A stretch of 64,000 bases of DNA from RHLJ01 sp965247355 (lineage in GTDB: Bacteria; Bacteroidota; Rhodothermia; Balneolales; Balneolaceae), in the NCBI GenBank assembly GCA_965247355.1, contig OZ252011.1:1984001-2048000 (forward strand), read 5' to 3'. Below, one piece after another: positions 8,413 through 16,550 of the stretch. The notes under the pieces were generated by a model. It searched no databases, had not been told where the DNA came from, and saw only the letters and a program-made list of their open reading frames with translations. Each line of letters opens with the position of its first letter. Within the stretch, counting starts at the first letter, position 1. A program made the position numbers and the translations under genes.

Positions 8413-10064
8413 TTTCCTACAGCTACTTTACTTTCCTTTTTGGGGATGTAGCCATCATTTGATTTGGCAAACTTCAGACTTGCCTTTACAAAGTCCACGA
8501 AAAGTGGCTGAGGATTATTTACAGTACTTCTTAATTCGGGGTGAAACTGAACTCCTACAAACCACGGGTGATCAGGAATTTCTACTATTTCTACAAGATC
8601 TCTTTCCGGGTTCATTCCAGTAAGTTGCATCCCATTTTCAGTGAGCTTATACCGTAAATTGTTGTTCACTTCATAACGATGGCGGTGACGCTCGTCTACT
8701 AATTCAGATCCATAAGCTGCATGAGCATACGACCCTTTTTGAATCTTACAAGCATACTTACCCAGCCGCATAGTGCCACCCATATTTTCGATATCCTTTT
8801 GATCCGGCATTATATCGATAATCGGGTACTCTGAATTTTCATCAAATTCACTACTATTGGCATCTTTCCAACCGCATACGTTTCTAGCATATTCAATAAC
8901 CGCGCACTGCATTCCCAAACAAATTCCAAAGAAAGGAATATTATTCGTACGGGCATGTTTAACAGCAGAAAGTTTTCCCTCTATTCCTCGACCACCGAAG
9001 CCCGGGGCTACAAGAACTCCGGAAACACCAGCCAATTTCTTGGCTACATTTTTTTCTGTAAGATTATCGGACTGAACCCATCTGATTTGAACCTTACAAT
9101 CATTCACTGCACCTGCATGAATAAAAGCTTCAACAATCGATTTATAGGAATCATGATGCTCGACATATTTCCCAACCAAAGCAATTTGAATTGTTCCTGA
9201 AGGATTACAAACTGCTTCAACAAAACCAATCCAGTTGTCCAGATTTGGTTCTTTGGTTTCCAGTTTAAGCTTATCAATTACCCGCTCATCCAGCTTTTGC
9301 TGTTGCATTAAAAGAGGAACTTCATAAATACTCCGTGCATCGATAGATTCAATTACGTCGTCAATCTCCACATTACAAAAACGAGCTACTTTGCTACGAA
9401 TAGATTCATCTAAAGTATGCTCAGTTCTACATACTAAAATATCGGGTTGGAGCCCGCTTTCAGAAAGTGTTTTTACGGAATGTTGTGTTGGCTTTGTCTT
9501 CAGTTCTCCAGCTGCTGCTAAATATGGGACCAGAGTCAGATGAATAGAAAGTGTATTAGCACGACCGACGTTATACCGTAATTGCCGAACTGCTTCGATG
9601 TAAGGTAAACTTTCGATGTCACCTACCGTCCCACCTATTTCAATAATCACAACATCATAATCTCCAGACTGACCAAGCTTTAAAACATGTGATTGAATTT
9701 CATCGGTAATATGAGGAATCACCTGAACCGTTTTACCAAGATACGCGCCTTGGCGCTCTTTCATAATTACATCGTAGTAGATGCGTCCTGTAGTAACGTT
9801 ATTGGTCTGAGATGTTTTTATATCGAGAAAACGCTCGTAATGACCCAGATCTAAATCCGTTTCAGCCCCATCATCTGTGACATACACTTCCCCATGTTCG
9901 TATGGATTCATGGTTCCTGGATCCACATTAATGTATGGGTCTAATTTCTGAACGGTAACTTTAAGTCCCCGGGCCACCAATAACCGACCCAGTGAAGCGC
10001 ATATAATTCCTTTTCCCAGAGAAGATGTTACCCCACCGGTAACGAAAATGTACTTAGTAGACAT
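8409..10064 (-). CDS. pyrG: CTP synthase
   Basis: Makes CTP from UTP, ATP and glutamine. The N-terminal amidoligase domain begins STKYIFVTGGVTSSLGKG (P-loop); the C-terminal glutamine amidotransferase domain has the nucleophile Cys in GICLGMQ near residue 380 and the His-Glu of VQFHPEL near the end. I chose the ATG at 10064 (551 residues) because family members begin here. An in-frame GTG at 10109 would add 15 residues and has a purine-rich run directly in front, but too close for a good ribosome site. The Nudix gene overlaps its stop. Confidence 0.95.
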   Translation of the reverse strand: MSTKYIFVTGGVTSSLGKGIICASLGRLLVARGLKVTVQKLDPYINVDPGTMNPYEHGEVYVTDDGAETDLDLGHYERFLDIKTSQTNNVTTGRIYYDVIMKERQGAYLGKTVQVIPHITDEIQSHVLKLGQSGDYDVVIIEIGGTVGDIESLPYIEAVRQLRYNVGRANTLSIHLTLVPYLAAAGELKTKPTQHSVKTLSESGLQPDILVCRTEHTLDESIRSKVARFCNVEIDDVIESIDARSIYEVPLLMQQQKLDERVIDKLKLETKEPNLDNWIGFVEAVCNPSGTIQIALVGKYVEHHDSYKSIVEAFIHAGAVNDCKVQIRWVQSDNLTEKNVAKKLAGVSGVLVAPGFGGRGIEGKLSAVKHARTNNIPFFGICLGMQCAVIEYARNVCGWKDANSSEFDENSEYPIIDIMPDQKDIENMGGTMRLGKYACKIQKGSYAHAAYGSELVDERHRHRYEVNNNLRYKLTENGMQLTGMNPERDLVEIVEIPDHPWFVGVQFHPELRSTVNNPQPLFVDFVKASLKFAKSNDGYIPKKESKVAVGK

Positions 10065-10153
10065 GTAGAAGAGAGTGAAGTTGATGGATGGAAAAGATAG
10101 TACACTCACTCCCCTTCTTCAATCGAAAACCTTAATTAAATGGGATTATTTAC

Positions 10154-10993
10154 TCACAAGTTTTCCACAACTTGTTTTAATAAATCAGGTTTATCAGAAA
10201 AAATTCCCTTAGCTCCTTTTTTTATGACTCTTTCCATAAGAGCTTCATCATTTACGGTATAAACAAAAAAAGGAATGTTTTTTGAAGTAAGATCCTTAGC
10301 CCACTCCTCACTTAACTCTTTATAGCTGCAGTTAAACGCATCTGCTTTATATTTTTCAACAAGTTCTGAAGGACTAAGTTCACCTGACTGTCTCTTTTCA
10401 TATAAAATCGCTTTCGGCATTTCAGGGGCAAGTTTTTCCATATGCCTCATTACACGGTAATCGAAACTGGATACAATCACCTGATCTTCGACTCCAGCCT
10501 CTTTCACAATCCTTACAACTTTATCTACAATGCTTCCACCTGGATAATCTGTTACTGCTTCAGTTTTGATTTCGATATTAACAAGAATTTTATCCTTAGT
10601 GTATGCAAGCACTTCAATAAGAGTTGGAAATGGCTCACCCGCAAATTTATCATCAAACCATGCGCCCGTTTCAAGTTCCTTAAGCTCGTCTAACGTAAAA
10701 TCGCTAACTAAACCTGATGCGTGTGTTGTTCGATCTAAAGTATCATCATGAATTACAACAACGGAACCGTTCCTACTTAGAGAAACATCCAACTCAAGCA
10801 TGTCTGCTTCCATTTCAATAGCTAATCTAAATGCTGAATGAGTATTTTCAGGAGCGTACGCACTTGCACCTCGGTGAGCAATTACAATGAAACCATCATC
10901 ATTATGGATCGGCAGGCGTGGAATTTTATACTCTTGAGACATTACTGAGAAGGGCTGAACTAAAAGAATAGTTAGTAGACAATATAATTTCAT
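10154..10993 (-). CDS. glycerophosphodiester phosphodiesterase, exported
   Basis: A 279-residue GDPD-family enzyme that hydrolyses glycerophosphodiesters to glycerol 3-phosphate and an alcohol. It starts with a signal peptide (cleavage likely after MSQ, residue 20), so it acts outside the cytoplasm. Catalytic blocks are IAHRGASAYAPENT (38-51), the ELDV metal ligands near residue 72 and VVIHDDTLDRTT. The C-terminal GIFSDKPDLL is the usual family ending. A TATCAGG/CCTGATA inverted repeat lies in the leader at 10993-11020. Confidence 0.9.
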   Translation of the reverse strand: MKLYCLLTILLVQPFSVMSQEYKIPRLPIHNDDGFIVIAHRGASAYAPENTHSAFRLAIEMEADMLELDVSLSRNGSVVVIHDDTLDRTTHASGLVSDFTLDELKELETGAWFDDKFAGEPFPTLIEVLAYTKDKILVNIEIKTEAVTDYPGGSIVDKVVRIVKEAGVEDQVIVSSFDYRVMRHMEKLAPEMPKAILYEKRQSGELSPSELVEKYKADAFNCSYKELSEEWAKDLTSKNIPFFVYTVNDEALMERVIKKGAKGIFSDKPDLLKQVVENL

Positions 10994-11130
10994 ATCAGGC
11001 TTATTAATTCTTACCTGATAATAACAACTTTTCCATTATGGCAATATTATTGATTGCAAAATTCTGGAAATGGTTCTCCCCCGATGGAATAAATCCAAAA
11101 TGGGTGACCAATTAATAACTTCTTAATACT

Positions 11131-11481
11131 CTAGTTCTGAGAATTAATAACTCTTTTGATTGCTTTGTTTAATAGTGAGTCAAACGAATCTGTGTGAGTG
11201 AGAATGTAATACACAAAATAAAGTCCTACTATCGATGTCATGCTTCCAACTATCGTCATAACAGTTGCAATCCATTCAGGTTGAATAATATTGAGAACTG
11301 AAAGCGCTACCACGCTAAGTCCTAAAAAAATCTGTGATAATGCAGATAGAAGATGCAACCCATTGATAGAGTGCACTTTATCAAAAAACACAGAAAAACT
11401 ACTTAGGTTTCGAGTAGGTATATCTACCCGAATCGAGTTCTCTTGAACTAAAGAATTTTTTTCTTTGGGTTCCTCGTACAT
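11131..11481 (-). CDS. small membrane protein of unknown function
   Basis: 116 residues. A polar N-terminal third (about 40 residues) is followed by two hydrophobic segments, about residues 42-65 and 70-92, and a charged tail. I recognise no family. It stands alone between gdpd (same strand) and the divergent rlmB gene. The coding potential looks real: codon use fits the neighbours and the membrane pattern is coherent. Confidence 0.6.
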   Translation of the reverse strand: MYEEPKEKNSLVQENSIRVDIPTRNLSSFSVFFDKVHSINGLHLLSALSQIFLGLSVVALSVLNIIQPEWIATVMTIVGSMTSIVGLYFVYYILTHTDSFDSLLNKAIKRVINSQN

Positions 11482-11554
11482 GTCCTTATTTTTTAACTAA
11501 CCGCGACAATTGCTTTCTATTATAATAAAAAGCGGGTTTCAATTAAAATTAAAT

Positions 11555-12295
11555 ATGTCCAAAACCGAAAATTTTTTCATCTACGGCAAGAAACCAGTAG
11601 AAGAAGCCTTATCAGCAAGGCCAAAACAAATCGACAAGATTTTTGTTAAGAACTCAATTAGCTCAAACAGCTACAAAAACCTATATGAAACCGCTTCCAA
11701 AAACCATGTCCCATTAGTCACCGTTCCCGATGCTAAAATTTTCAATCTGGTAGGAAGAGCAAATCATCAGGGATTTGTTGCACAGATGAGTAATATAACC
11801 TATTCCAACTTCTTCGATTGGATTGAAACTCAAGATCTATCCAAAAAAGTTGCAGTACTTTTATTAGATGGAATTGAAGACCCTCATAACCTTGGTGCTA
11901 TTCTGAGAACTGCCGCAGCAGCAGGAATAAAAGCTGTAATTGTTCCAACACAAAATCAGGTTCCTGTAAATGCCACTGTTTTCAAAACTTCAGCCGGTAC
12001 TGCAGGTAGAATTCCAATCATCCGTGTTCATGACACTACTCAGGGTTTTAAAGATCTTAAACTTGCCGGCTTTTCAATAGTGGGACTTGATGGGGCAGCA
12101 AAAAATGAAATTTGGGAAGCAGATTTTGAAAATCCAGTCGCTTTCCTGATTGGAAATGAAGGGAAAGGAATTTCAAAAGGATTAATTAAAAAATGTGATC
12201 AGCTTATCAAATTTCCAATGGAGCATAATGTTGAATCTTTGAACGCTTCGGTAAGTGCCGCATTGATAAGTTATGAATGGAAACGTAGAGGTTAA
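11555..12295 (+). CDS. rlmB: 23S rRNA 2'-O-methyltransferase, RlmB/TrmH family
   Basis: A SPOUT methyltransferase of the RlmB type, which methylates the 2'-OH of a 23S rRNA guanosine. The N-terminal substrate-binding domain begins with FFIYGKKPVEEAL. The SPOUT domain has LDGIEDPHNLGAILRTA, LIGNEGKGIS and the C-terminal knot motif SLNASVSAAL. I chose the ATG at 11555 (246 residues) over one 45 bp upstream because the family starts here; the leader is AT-rich with no Shine-Dalgarno sequence. Its stop overlaps that of the convergent NamZ-like gene by 4 bp. Confidence 0.9.
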   Translation: MSKTENFFIYGKKPVEEALSARPKQIDKIFVKNSISSNSYKNLYETASKNHVPLVTVPDAKIFNLVGRANHQGFVAQMSNITYSNFFDWIETQDLSKKVAVLLLDGIEDPHNLGAILRTAAAAGIKAVIVPTQNQVPVNATVFKTSAGTAGRIPIIRVHDTTQGFKDLKLAGFSIVGLDGAAKNEIWEADFENPVAFLIGNEGKGISKGLIKKCDQLIKFPMEHNVESLNASVSAALISYEWKRRG

Positions 12296-13509
12296 TTATA
12301 TAAAAGATACTTTTCTCTTTTTGACTTGAAGTCTTCTATCTCAATTACCCAATCATATTTTTCTTCCCAGTTAAGAATTTCATCGCTTCCACTCAGAAGA
12401 AGTAAATGTCTTCTGTAAGTAAATTCTTTATCCTGATTTATTATTGTTGAACGAAATAGTTTAACCAGCTCCAAACCGAATGAGACCGGGTCGTTGAAAT
12501 CCTGAGTTATTTGAATTGATACCCCCTTAATCCTTTCTCCTTCATACTTTGGGTTGAAAGCTTTTCCAGGTATCGTCTGAGGAATAAAACTGGTCGTATC
12601 TATTTCGACTCTATACTTTTTTCCCAATTTCCCAATTTCACTCAGATTTAATTCTATTCCAGGATAACCAATAGTTAGAAATGGCGAGTTTGTCCCTCTT
12701 CCTTCTGAGATATTAACTCCTTCAAAAAAGCAGGTTCCCAAGTATACATAAGCGTGTTCAAATGTTGGCAAATTTGGTGATGGAGGAATCCACTTCAATC
12801 CCGTTTCCGGCCATAGCATACTTCGCTCCCATCCTTCCATTTTAATTACTTTGACTGTTGGTTTTTTTTCGGTGTTCAACCAACCTTCTCCAATTGCCAT
12901 CAAGGCGAGTTCACCTAAAGTTAATCCATGAGCTACTGGAATGGGATAGGATCCTACAAATGATTCATACTCATCTTCCAATACCCATCCTGATACATAT
13001 TCTCCGCCTGCAGGATTAGGGCGGTCCAGAATCCAAACTTCTTTGTCAAATTCTACTGCTGCTTCAATTATGTTCTTCATAGTAGAATTGTACGTATAGA
13101 AGCGAACCCCGACATCCTGCATATCAAATAATAAAATATCCACTTCCTTCAACATTACTTCCGAAGGTTTCTTGTTTGCTCCATATAATGAAAAAACAGG
13201 AAGCCCAGAATCCCTATCAATGCCACCTTCAATTACTTCGCCATCTGCATAATCACCCCGGAAACCATGTTCAGGAGCAAACAGGGCTGTAATGTTAACA
13301 TCTAGTGCTAGTAGTGTATCTAGTACGTGAATCTCTTTAACACGAGCTGTGGGATTCATTACCAAGCCTACTCTTTTACCCTCAAGCTCTGATATATGGT
13401 TTTCAATTAATATCTGCGCGCCGGTCTTTATACCTGCAGAAGATTCTTCCTGAATAGAATCACAACAAATAAGAAGTGGGAGAAAAAACAAAATCAGAAG
13501 TAGTTTCAT
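12292..13509 (-). CDS. DUF1343 (NamZ-like exo-beta-N-acetylmuramidase) lipoprotein
   Basis: A 405-residue DUF1343 protein. This family includes NamZ, which removes terminal N-acetylmuramic acid from cell-wall fragments. A signal peptide with lipobox LICC (Cys15/16) predicts a lipoprotein. Family blocks include GLVMNPTA, LFAPEHGFRGDYADGE and LLFDMQDVGVRFYTY, where the acidic residues form the active site. The enzymatic role in muropeptide recycling is known for the family and inferred here. The gene converges on rlmB. Confidence 0.85.
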   Translation of the reverse strand: MKLLLILFFLPLLICCDSIQEESSAGIKTGAQILIENHISELEGKRVGLVMNPTARVKEIHVLDTLLALDVNITALFAPEHGFRGDYADGEVIEGGIDRDSGLPVFSLYGANKKPSEVMLKEVDILLFDMQDVGVRFYTYNSTMKNIIEAAVEFDKEVWILDRPNPAGGEYVSGWVLEDEYESFVGSYPIPVAHGLTLGELALMAIGEGWLNTEKKPTVKVIKMEGWERSMLWPETGLKWIPPSPNLPTFEHAYVYLGTCFFEGVNISEGRGTNSPFLTIGYPGIELNLSEIGKLGKKYRVEIDTTSFIPQTIPGKAFNPKYEGERIKGVSIQITQDFNDPVSFGLELVKLFRSTIINQDKEFTYRRHLLLLSGSDEILNWEEKYDWVIEIEDFKSKREKYLLYN

Positions 13510-13541
13510 AACAAAAAGTAAACAGAGTGTTCTTAAAACAA

Positions 13542-13568
13542 AAAAGCCCCGAACAATTCGGGGCTTTT
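13542..13568 (-). terminator. intrinsic terminator of ndk
   Basis: A 12-bp perfect stem, AAAAGCCCCGAA and TTCGGGGCTTTT, with a 3-base loop, placed 23 bp past the ndk stop. The A run on the left becomes the T tract on the minus strand. Confidence 0.88.
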
Positions 13569-13590
13569 AATATATTCTCGGAAAAATTGG

Positions 13591-14022
13591 TTAAGCCTGA
13601 TTTGCAACTACTTCCGATTCCTGAAAGAAGTATGCGGCTTCGATTTTTCCATTTTCAACTGAGTCGGATCCATGAATGATATTCTCTCCAACGCTATCAG
13701 CAAAGTCAGCTCTAATAGTTCCGGCATCAGCTTCAGCAGGGTTAGTTGCGCCTATTAAGGTTCGGAAATCCGCTATTGCATTATCTTTTTCCAAGATCAT
13801 TGGAACACAAGCTCCACTGCTCATAAACTCGCACAACTCTCCATAAAATGGACGCTCTTTATGTACTGCGTAAAAACCACCTGCTGTATCCTGTGTGAGG
13901 CGGGTCATTTTCATTGCAAGAATAGTAAAACCAGCATCCTGAATTCGTTTTGTTACTTCTCCGATTAACCCTTTTTTGACACAATCGGGTTTGAGAATAG
14001 TTAATGTTCTTTCTATTGCCAT
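13591..14022 (-). CDS. ndk: nucleoside diphosphate kinase
   Basis: Transfers the gamma-phosphate of ATP to nucleoside diphosphates through a phosphohistidine. It has 143 residues, the standard length. The active-site block NIIHGSDSVENG carries the catalytic His117, and the ATP-site residues in TLTILKPD and KERPFYGEL are conserved. It is a single gene with its own terminator, divergent from the cyclase gene. Confidence 0.96.
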   Translation of the reverse strand: MAIERTLTILKPDCVKKGLIGEVTKRIQDAGFTILAMKMTRLTQDTAGGFYAVHKERPFYGELCEFMSSGACVPMILEKDNAIADFRTLIGATNPAEADAGTIRADFADSVGENIIHGSDSVENGKIEAAYFFQESEVVANQA

Positions 14023-14135
14023 TGTTTAGTTTAATTAAAATTTTGTAACAAGCTTCCGAAGCGTTACTCTTCAGAAAGCATATAAAGATAAGGTTTTGAC
14101 GGAACATTTATAGACCTAACTACTCCATAAAAGTT

Positions 14136-15986
14136 GTGAATAAAGAAGGACAACAACACTATTTCAATTGGTCGATTCAACTAAACGCCAGCCCAAAGCA
14201 GCTATGGCCTTTAGTTTCTGATACGAATGCCATTTTCAGACTTATGGGGTTTGCCAGTGTAAAAAAAACCCAACTTTCAAGATCTGCTCCAAAAGGGTTT
14301 TTGGGTATCACAAATGCCCGAATGAGCTCTTACCTACATTGGGAGCAGGAACCTTTTATCTGGGAGCGACCTTTTCGATTTGGTACCAATCGTAATTACA
14401 AACTCGGACTTTTTAAAAATTTCCGATATTTGGTTGATTTGATTCCAAATTCTGAAGGGACCCTTGTTCAAACCCGGTTTTGGATTACGCCACATAAAAA
14501 CAGCACGTTCTCCTTTTTAAAGTTTTGTTTTGAAAGTATACTCAAAAGACGCTTCTTCAGAATTTTAAAAGGCTATGACCATTGTGCCAACAAGAATCTT
14601 CTGCCTTACGAACAAAACACCCCAAAGGCATTAGTAAGAGGGGCAGAGTCAAAAATACGAGTTATTGAGTCTGAGTTAATTAAAGAAACCCGAAGAAAAA
14701 GAATTATTAATCACCTGCTGGAATACATTCGAAAAGCAGATGATGAAGCTTTAGTCAGAATTCATCCTTTTTTACTCGCAGAATACTGGGGCGAAAAAAA
14801 ATATGCTGTTTTAAATGTCTTTCTTCACGCGGCAAAGCATAATCTTCTTGATTTTTCATGGGATGTTTGTTGTCCAAATTGCAAAGCACCCCGAAATAAT
14901 TTCCGTAAACTAAAAGAAGCCCGAGCTAGTTTATATTGCGAAGAATGTGATCTTGACTATGAGATGGACTTCAACAAGAATACTCATTTAGTATTTACTG
15001 TACATCCACTAATTCGTAAGATTTCAGATCTAAATTTTTCATTTGGAGATCCACAGTCTACTCCACATAAAGTTTCACAGCACTTTTTAAACATCGGCGA
15101 GTCTGCCTATCTGAAAGTTAAACTTGAAGAAGGAACTTATATTTTTAAGAGCCATATGCATGAAGGTGAATTAATTCTTCATGTGCGTGAAGATGGATTG
15201 GATACCGTTTCTTTAATAATGACTGATGACAATTTTGAAGGAGAAGAGGTAACGATTTCTACGAATCCAAACCTTACTTTTGTGAACAATTCTTCCAAAA
15301 AAGTAGTCTGTTTCCTCGAGAAAAAAGACTGGAAAGAAGAAGCTACTTACGCAAGTGAAGTAAGTTCAGTACATGATTTCAGAACACTATTTTCCAGAGA
15401 AGCGTTAAAGGAAGGAACCAGTATAAAAGCTTCCGGAGTAACCATGCTTTTTACTGATATTATGAATTCAACCGAGTTCTATCAGCAGGAAGGCGACGAT
15501 ATGGCTATTGGTCGGGTAATGAATCATTTCAAGATCATACAATCTATCGTTGCAGAAGAGCGTGGAGGTATAGTAAAAACGATCGGAGACTCTGTAATGG
15601 CAGTATTCAGAGAACCTGTTTCTGCCGTAAAAGCCGTTGAACGTATTCAGCAAATCTTTTCAGGACCAGGCTCTTTAGGGGATTCATTTAAGCTTAAAGC
15701 TGGCATTCATTATGGTGACTGTGTGGCTGTGAATTTAGATGACCGAACGGATTACTTTGGGACTACCGTAAATATTGCTGCCAGACTTGTTGATGCCGCC
15801 AAAGAGAAAGAAGTAGTGCTTTCTGAAGAATTCTATAATCATCCGGATGTAACACTCTACCTCAATAAAAAAGATAAATCACTCTTTGTAAAAGAAAATA
15901 AAATCGAACTTAAAGGATTCAACAATCAGGAATTCAAAGTCAAACAAATTCGTCTCGAACGCCCTTCCTTACGCCTTGTGGTTTAA
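14136..15986 (+). CDS. class III adenylate/guanylate cyclase with SRPBCC and DUF5939 regions
   Basis: A 616-residue soluble protein with a GTG start. The first 180 residues look like an SRPBCC (START-like) lipid- or ligand-binding fold. The middle is DUF5939-like and contains two CxxC pairs (C246/C249 and C268/C271), a probable zinc ribbon. The last 190 residues are a class III cyclase domain with metal-binding Asp441 (FTDIMNST) and Asp485 (IGDSVMAVF), Lys481, and the Asn/Arg pair of VNIAARL. All catalytic positions are present, so it should make cAMP (or cGMP). The N-terminal regions probably sense the signal. No receiver or membrane domain is present. Confidence 0.85.
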   Translation: MNKEGQQHYFNWSIQLNASPKQLWPLVSDTNAIFRLMGFASVKKTQLSRSAPKGFLGITNARMSSYLHWEQEPFIWERPFRFGTNRNYKLGLFKNFRYLVDLIPNSEGTLVQTRFWITPHKNSTFSFLKFCFESILKRRFFRILKGYDHCANKNLLPYEQNTPKALVRGAESKIRVIESELIKETRRKRIINHLLEYIRKADDEALVRIHPFLLAEYWGEKKYAVLNVFLHAAKHNLLDFSWDVCCPNCKAPRNNFRKLKEARASLYCEECDLDYEMDFNKNTHLVFTVHPLIRKISDLNFSFGDPQSTPHKVSQHFLNIGESAYLKVKLEEGTYIFKSHMHEGELILHVREDGLDTVSLIMTDDNFEGEEVTISTNPNLTFVNNSSKKVVCFLEKKDWKEEATYASEVSSVHDFRTLFSREALKEGTSIKASGVTMLFTDIMNSTEFYQQEGDDMAIGRVMNHFKIIQSIVAEERGGIVKTIGDSVMAVFREPVSAVKAVERIQQIFSGPGSLGDSFKLKAGIHYGDCVAVNLDDRTDYFGTTVNIAARLVDAAKEKEVVLSEEFYNHPDVTLYLNKKDKSLFVKENKIELKGFNNQEFKVKQIRLERPSLRLVV

Positions 15987-16055
15987 AATATTCCTACTTT
16001 AATACACAATTTATTGTAGGTTTAAGCCACCATCACACATTCTTTTAAAACAGAT

Positions 16056-16550
16056 ATGAATAAGAAAAAGAATCATCATCCATCGGTCATGGATTCCATC
16101 ACGTCCATGAAACCAAAAAAAAACGTCGCACTTATTGCCCACGATCATCGGAAAATGGATTTACTGGACTGGGCTGAATACAATCGGGACCATCTTGCTC
16201 AACATAATCTATTTGGTACAGGAACCACCGGCTCATTAGTGGCAGAAAAGTGCAAACTCCCGGTTTTTACATTTAAGAGTGGTCCTTTAGGCGGGGATTT
16301 ACAGATTGGAACTGCTATTATTGATAATGAAATTGATATCATGATTTTTTTCTGGGACCCATTACAAGCCCAACCTCATGATGTGGACGTCAAAGCATTA
16401 CTAAGGATCAGTGTGGTTTATAATATTCCATTAGCCTGTAACCGATCTTCTGCAGATTTTCTAATTACTTCTCCGCTTATGGAATCTAAGTACGATCGTT
16501 TTATTGTAGACTACAGCCAGCGTTTTAAAAAAGATTTCGGTGCCAAATAA
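16056..16550 (+). CDS. mgsA: methylglyoxal synthase
   Basis: Converts dihydroxyacetone phosphate to methylglyoxal and phosphate, a bypass of lower glycolysis under phosphate limitation. 164 residues. Family blocks are VALIAHDHRK (24-33), GTGTTG (54-59), the catalytic Asp81 in PLGGDLQIG, and PHDVD. The N-terminal 20 residues are an extra basic tail. The next gene starts inside its last codons (11 bp overlap), so the two are coupled. Confidence 0.94.
   Translation: MNKKKNHHPSVMDSITSMKPKKNVALIAHDHRKMDLLDWAEYNRDHLAQHNLFGTGTTGSLVAEKCKLPVFTFKSGPLGGDLQIGTAIIDNEIDIMIFFWDPLQAQPHDVDVKALLRISVVYNIPLACNRSSADFLITSPLMESKYDRFIVDYSQRFKKDFGAK

Noticed and set aside
12292..12295. Four-base convergent stop overlaps (also at 43977-43980) as a special signal
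   Set aside because: TTAA stop overlaps are a simple outcome of compact convergent genes; no further structure is seen.
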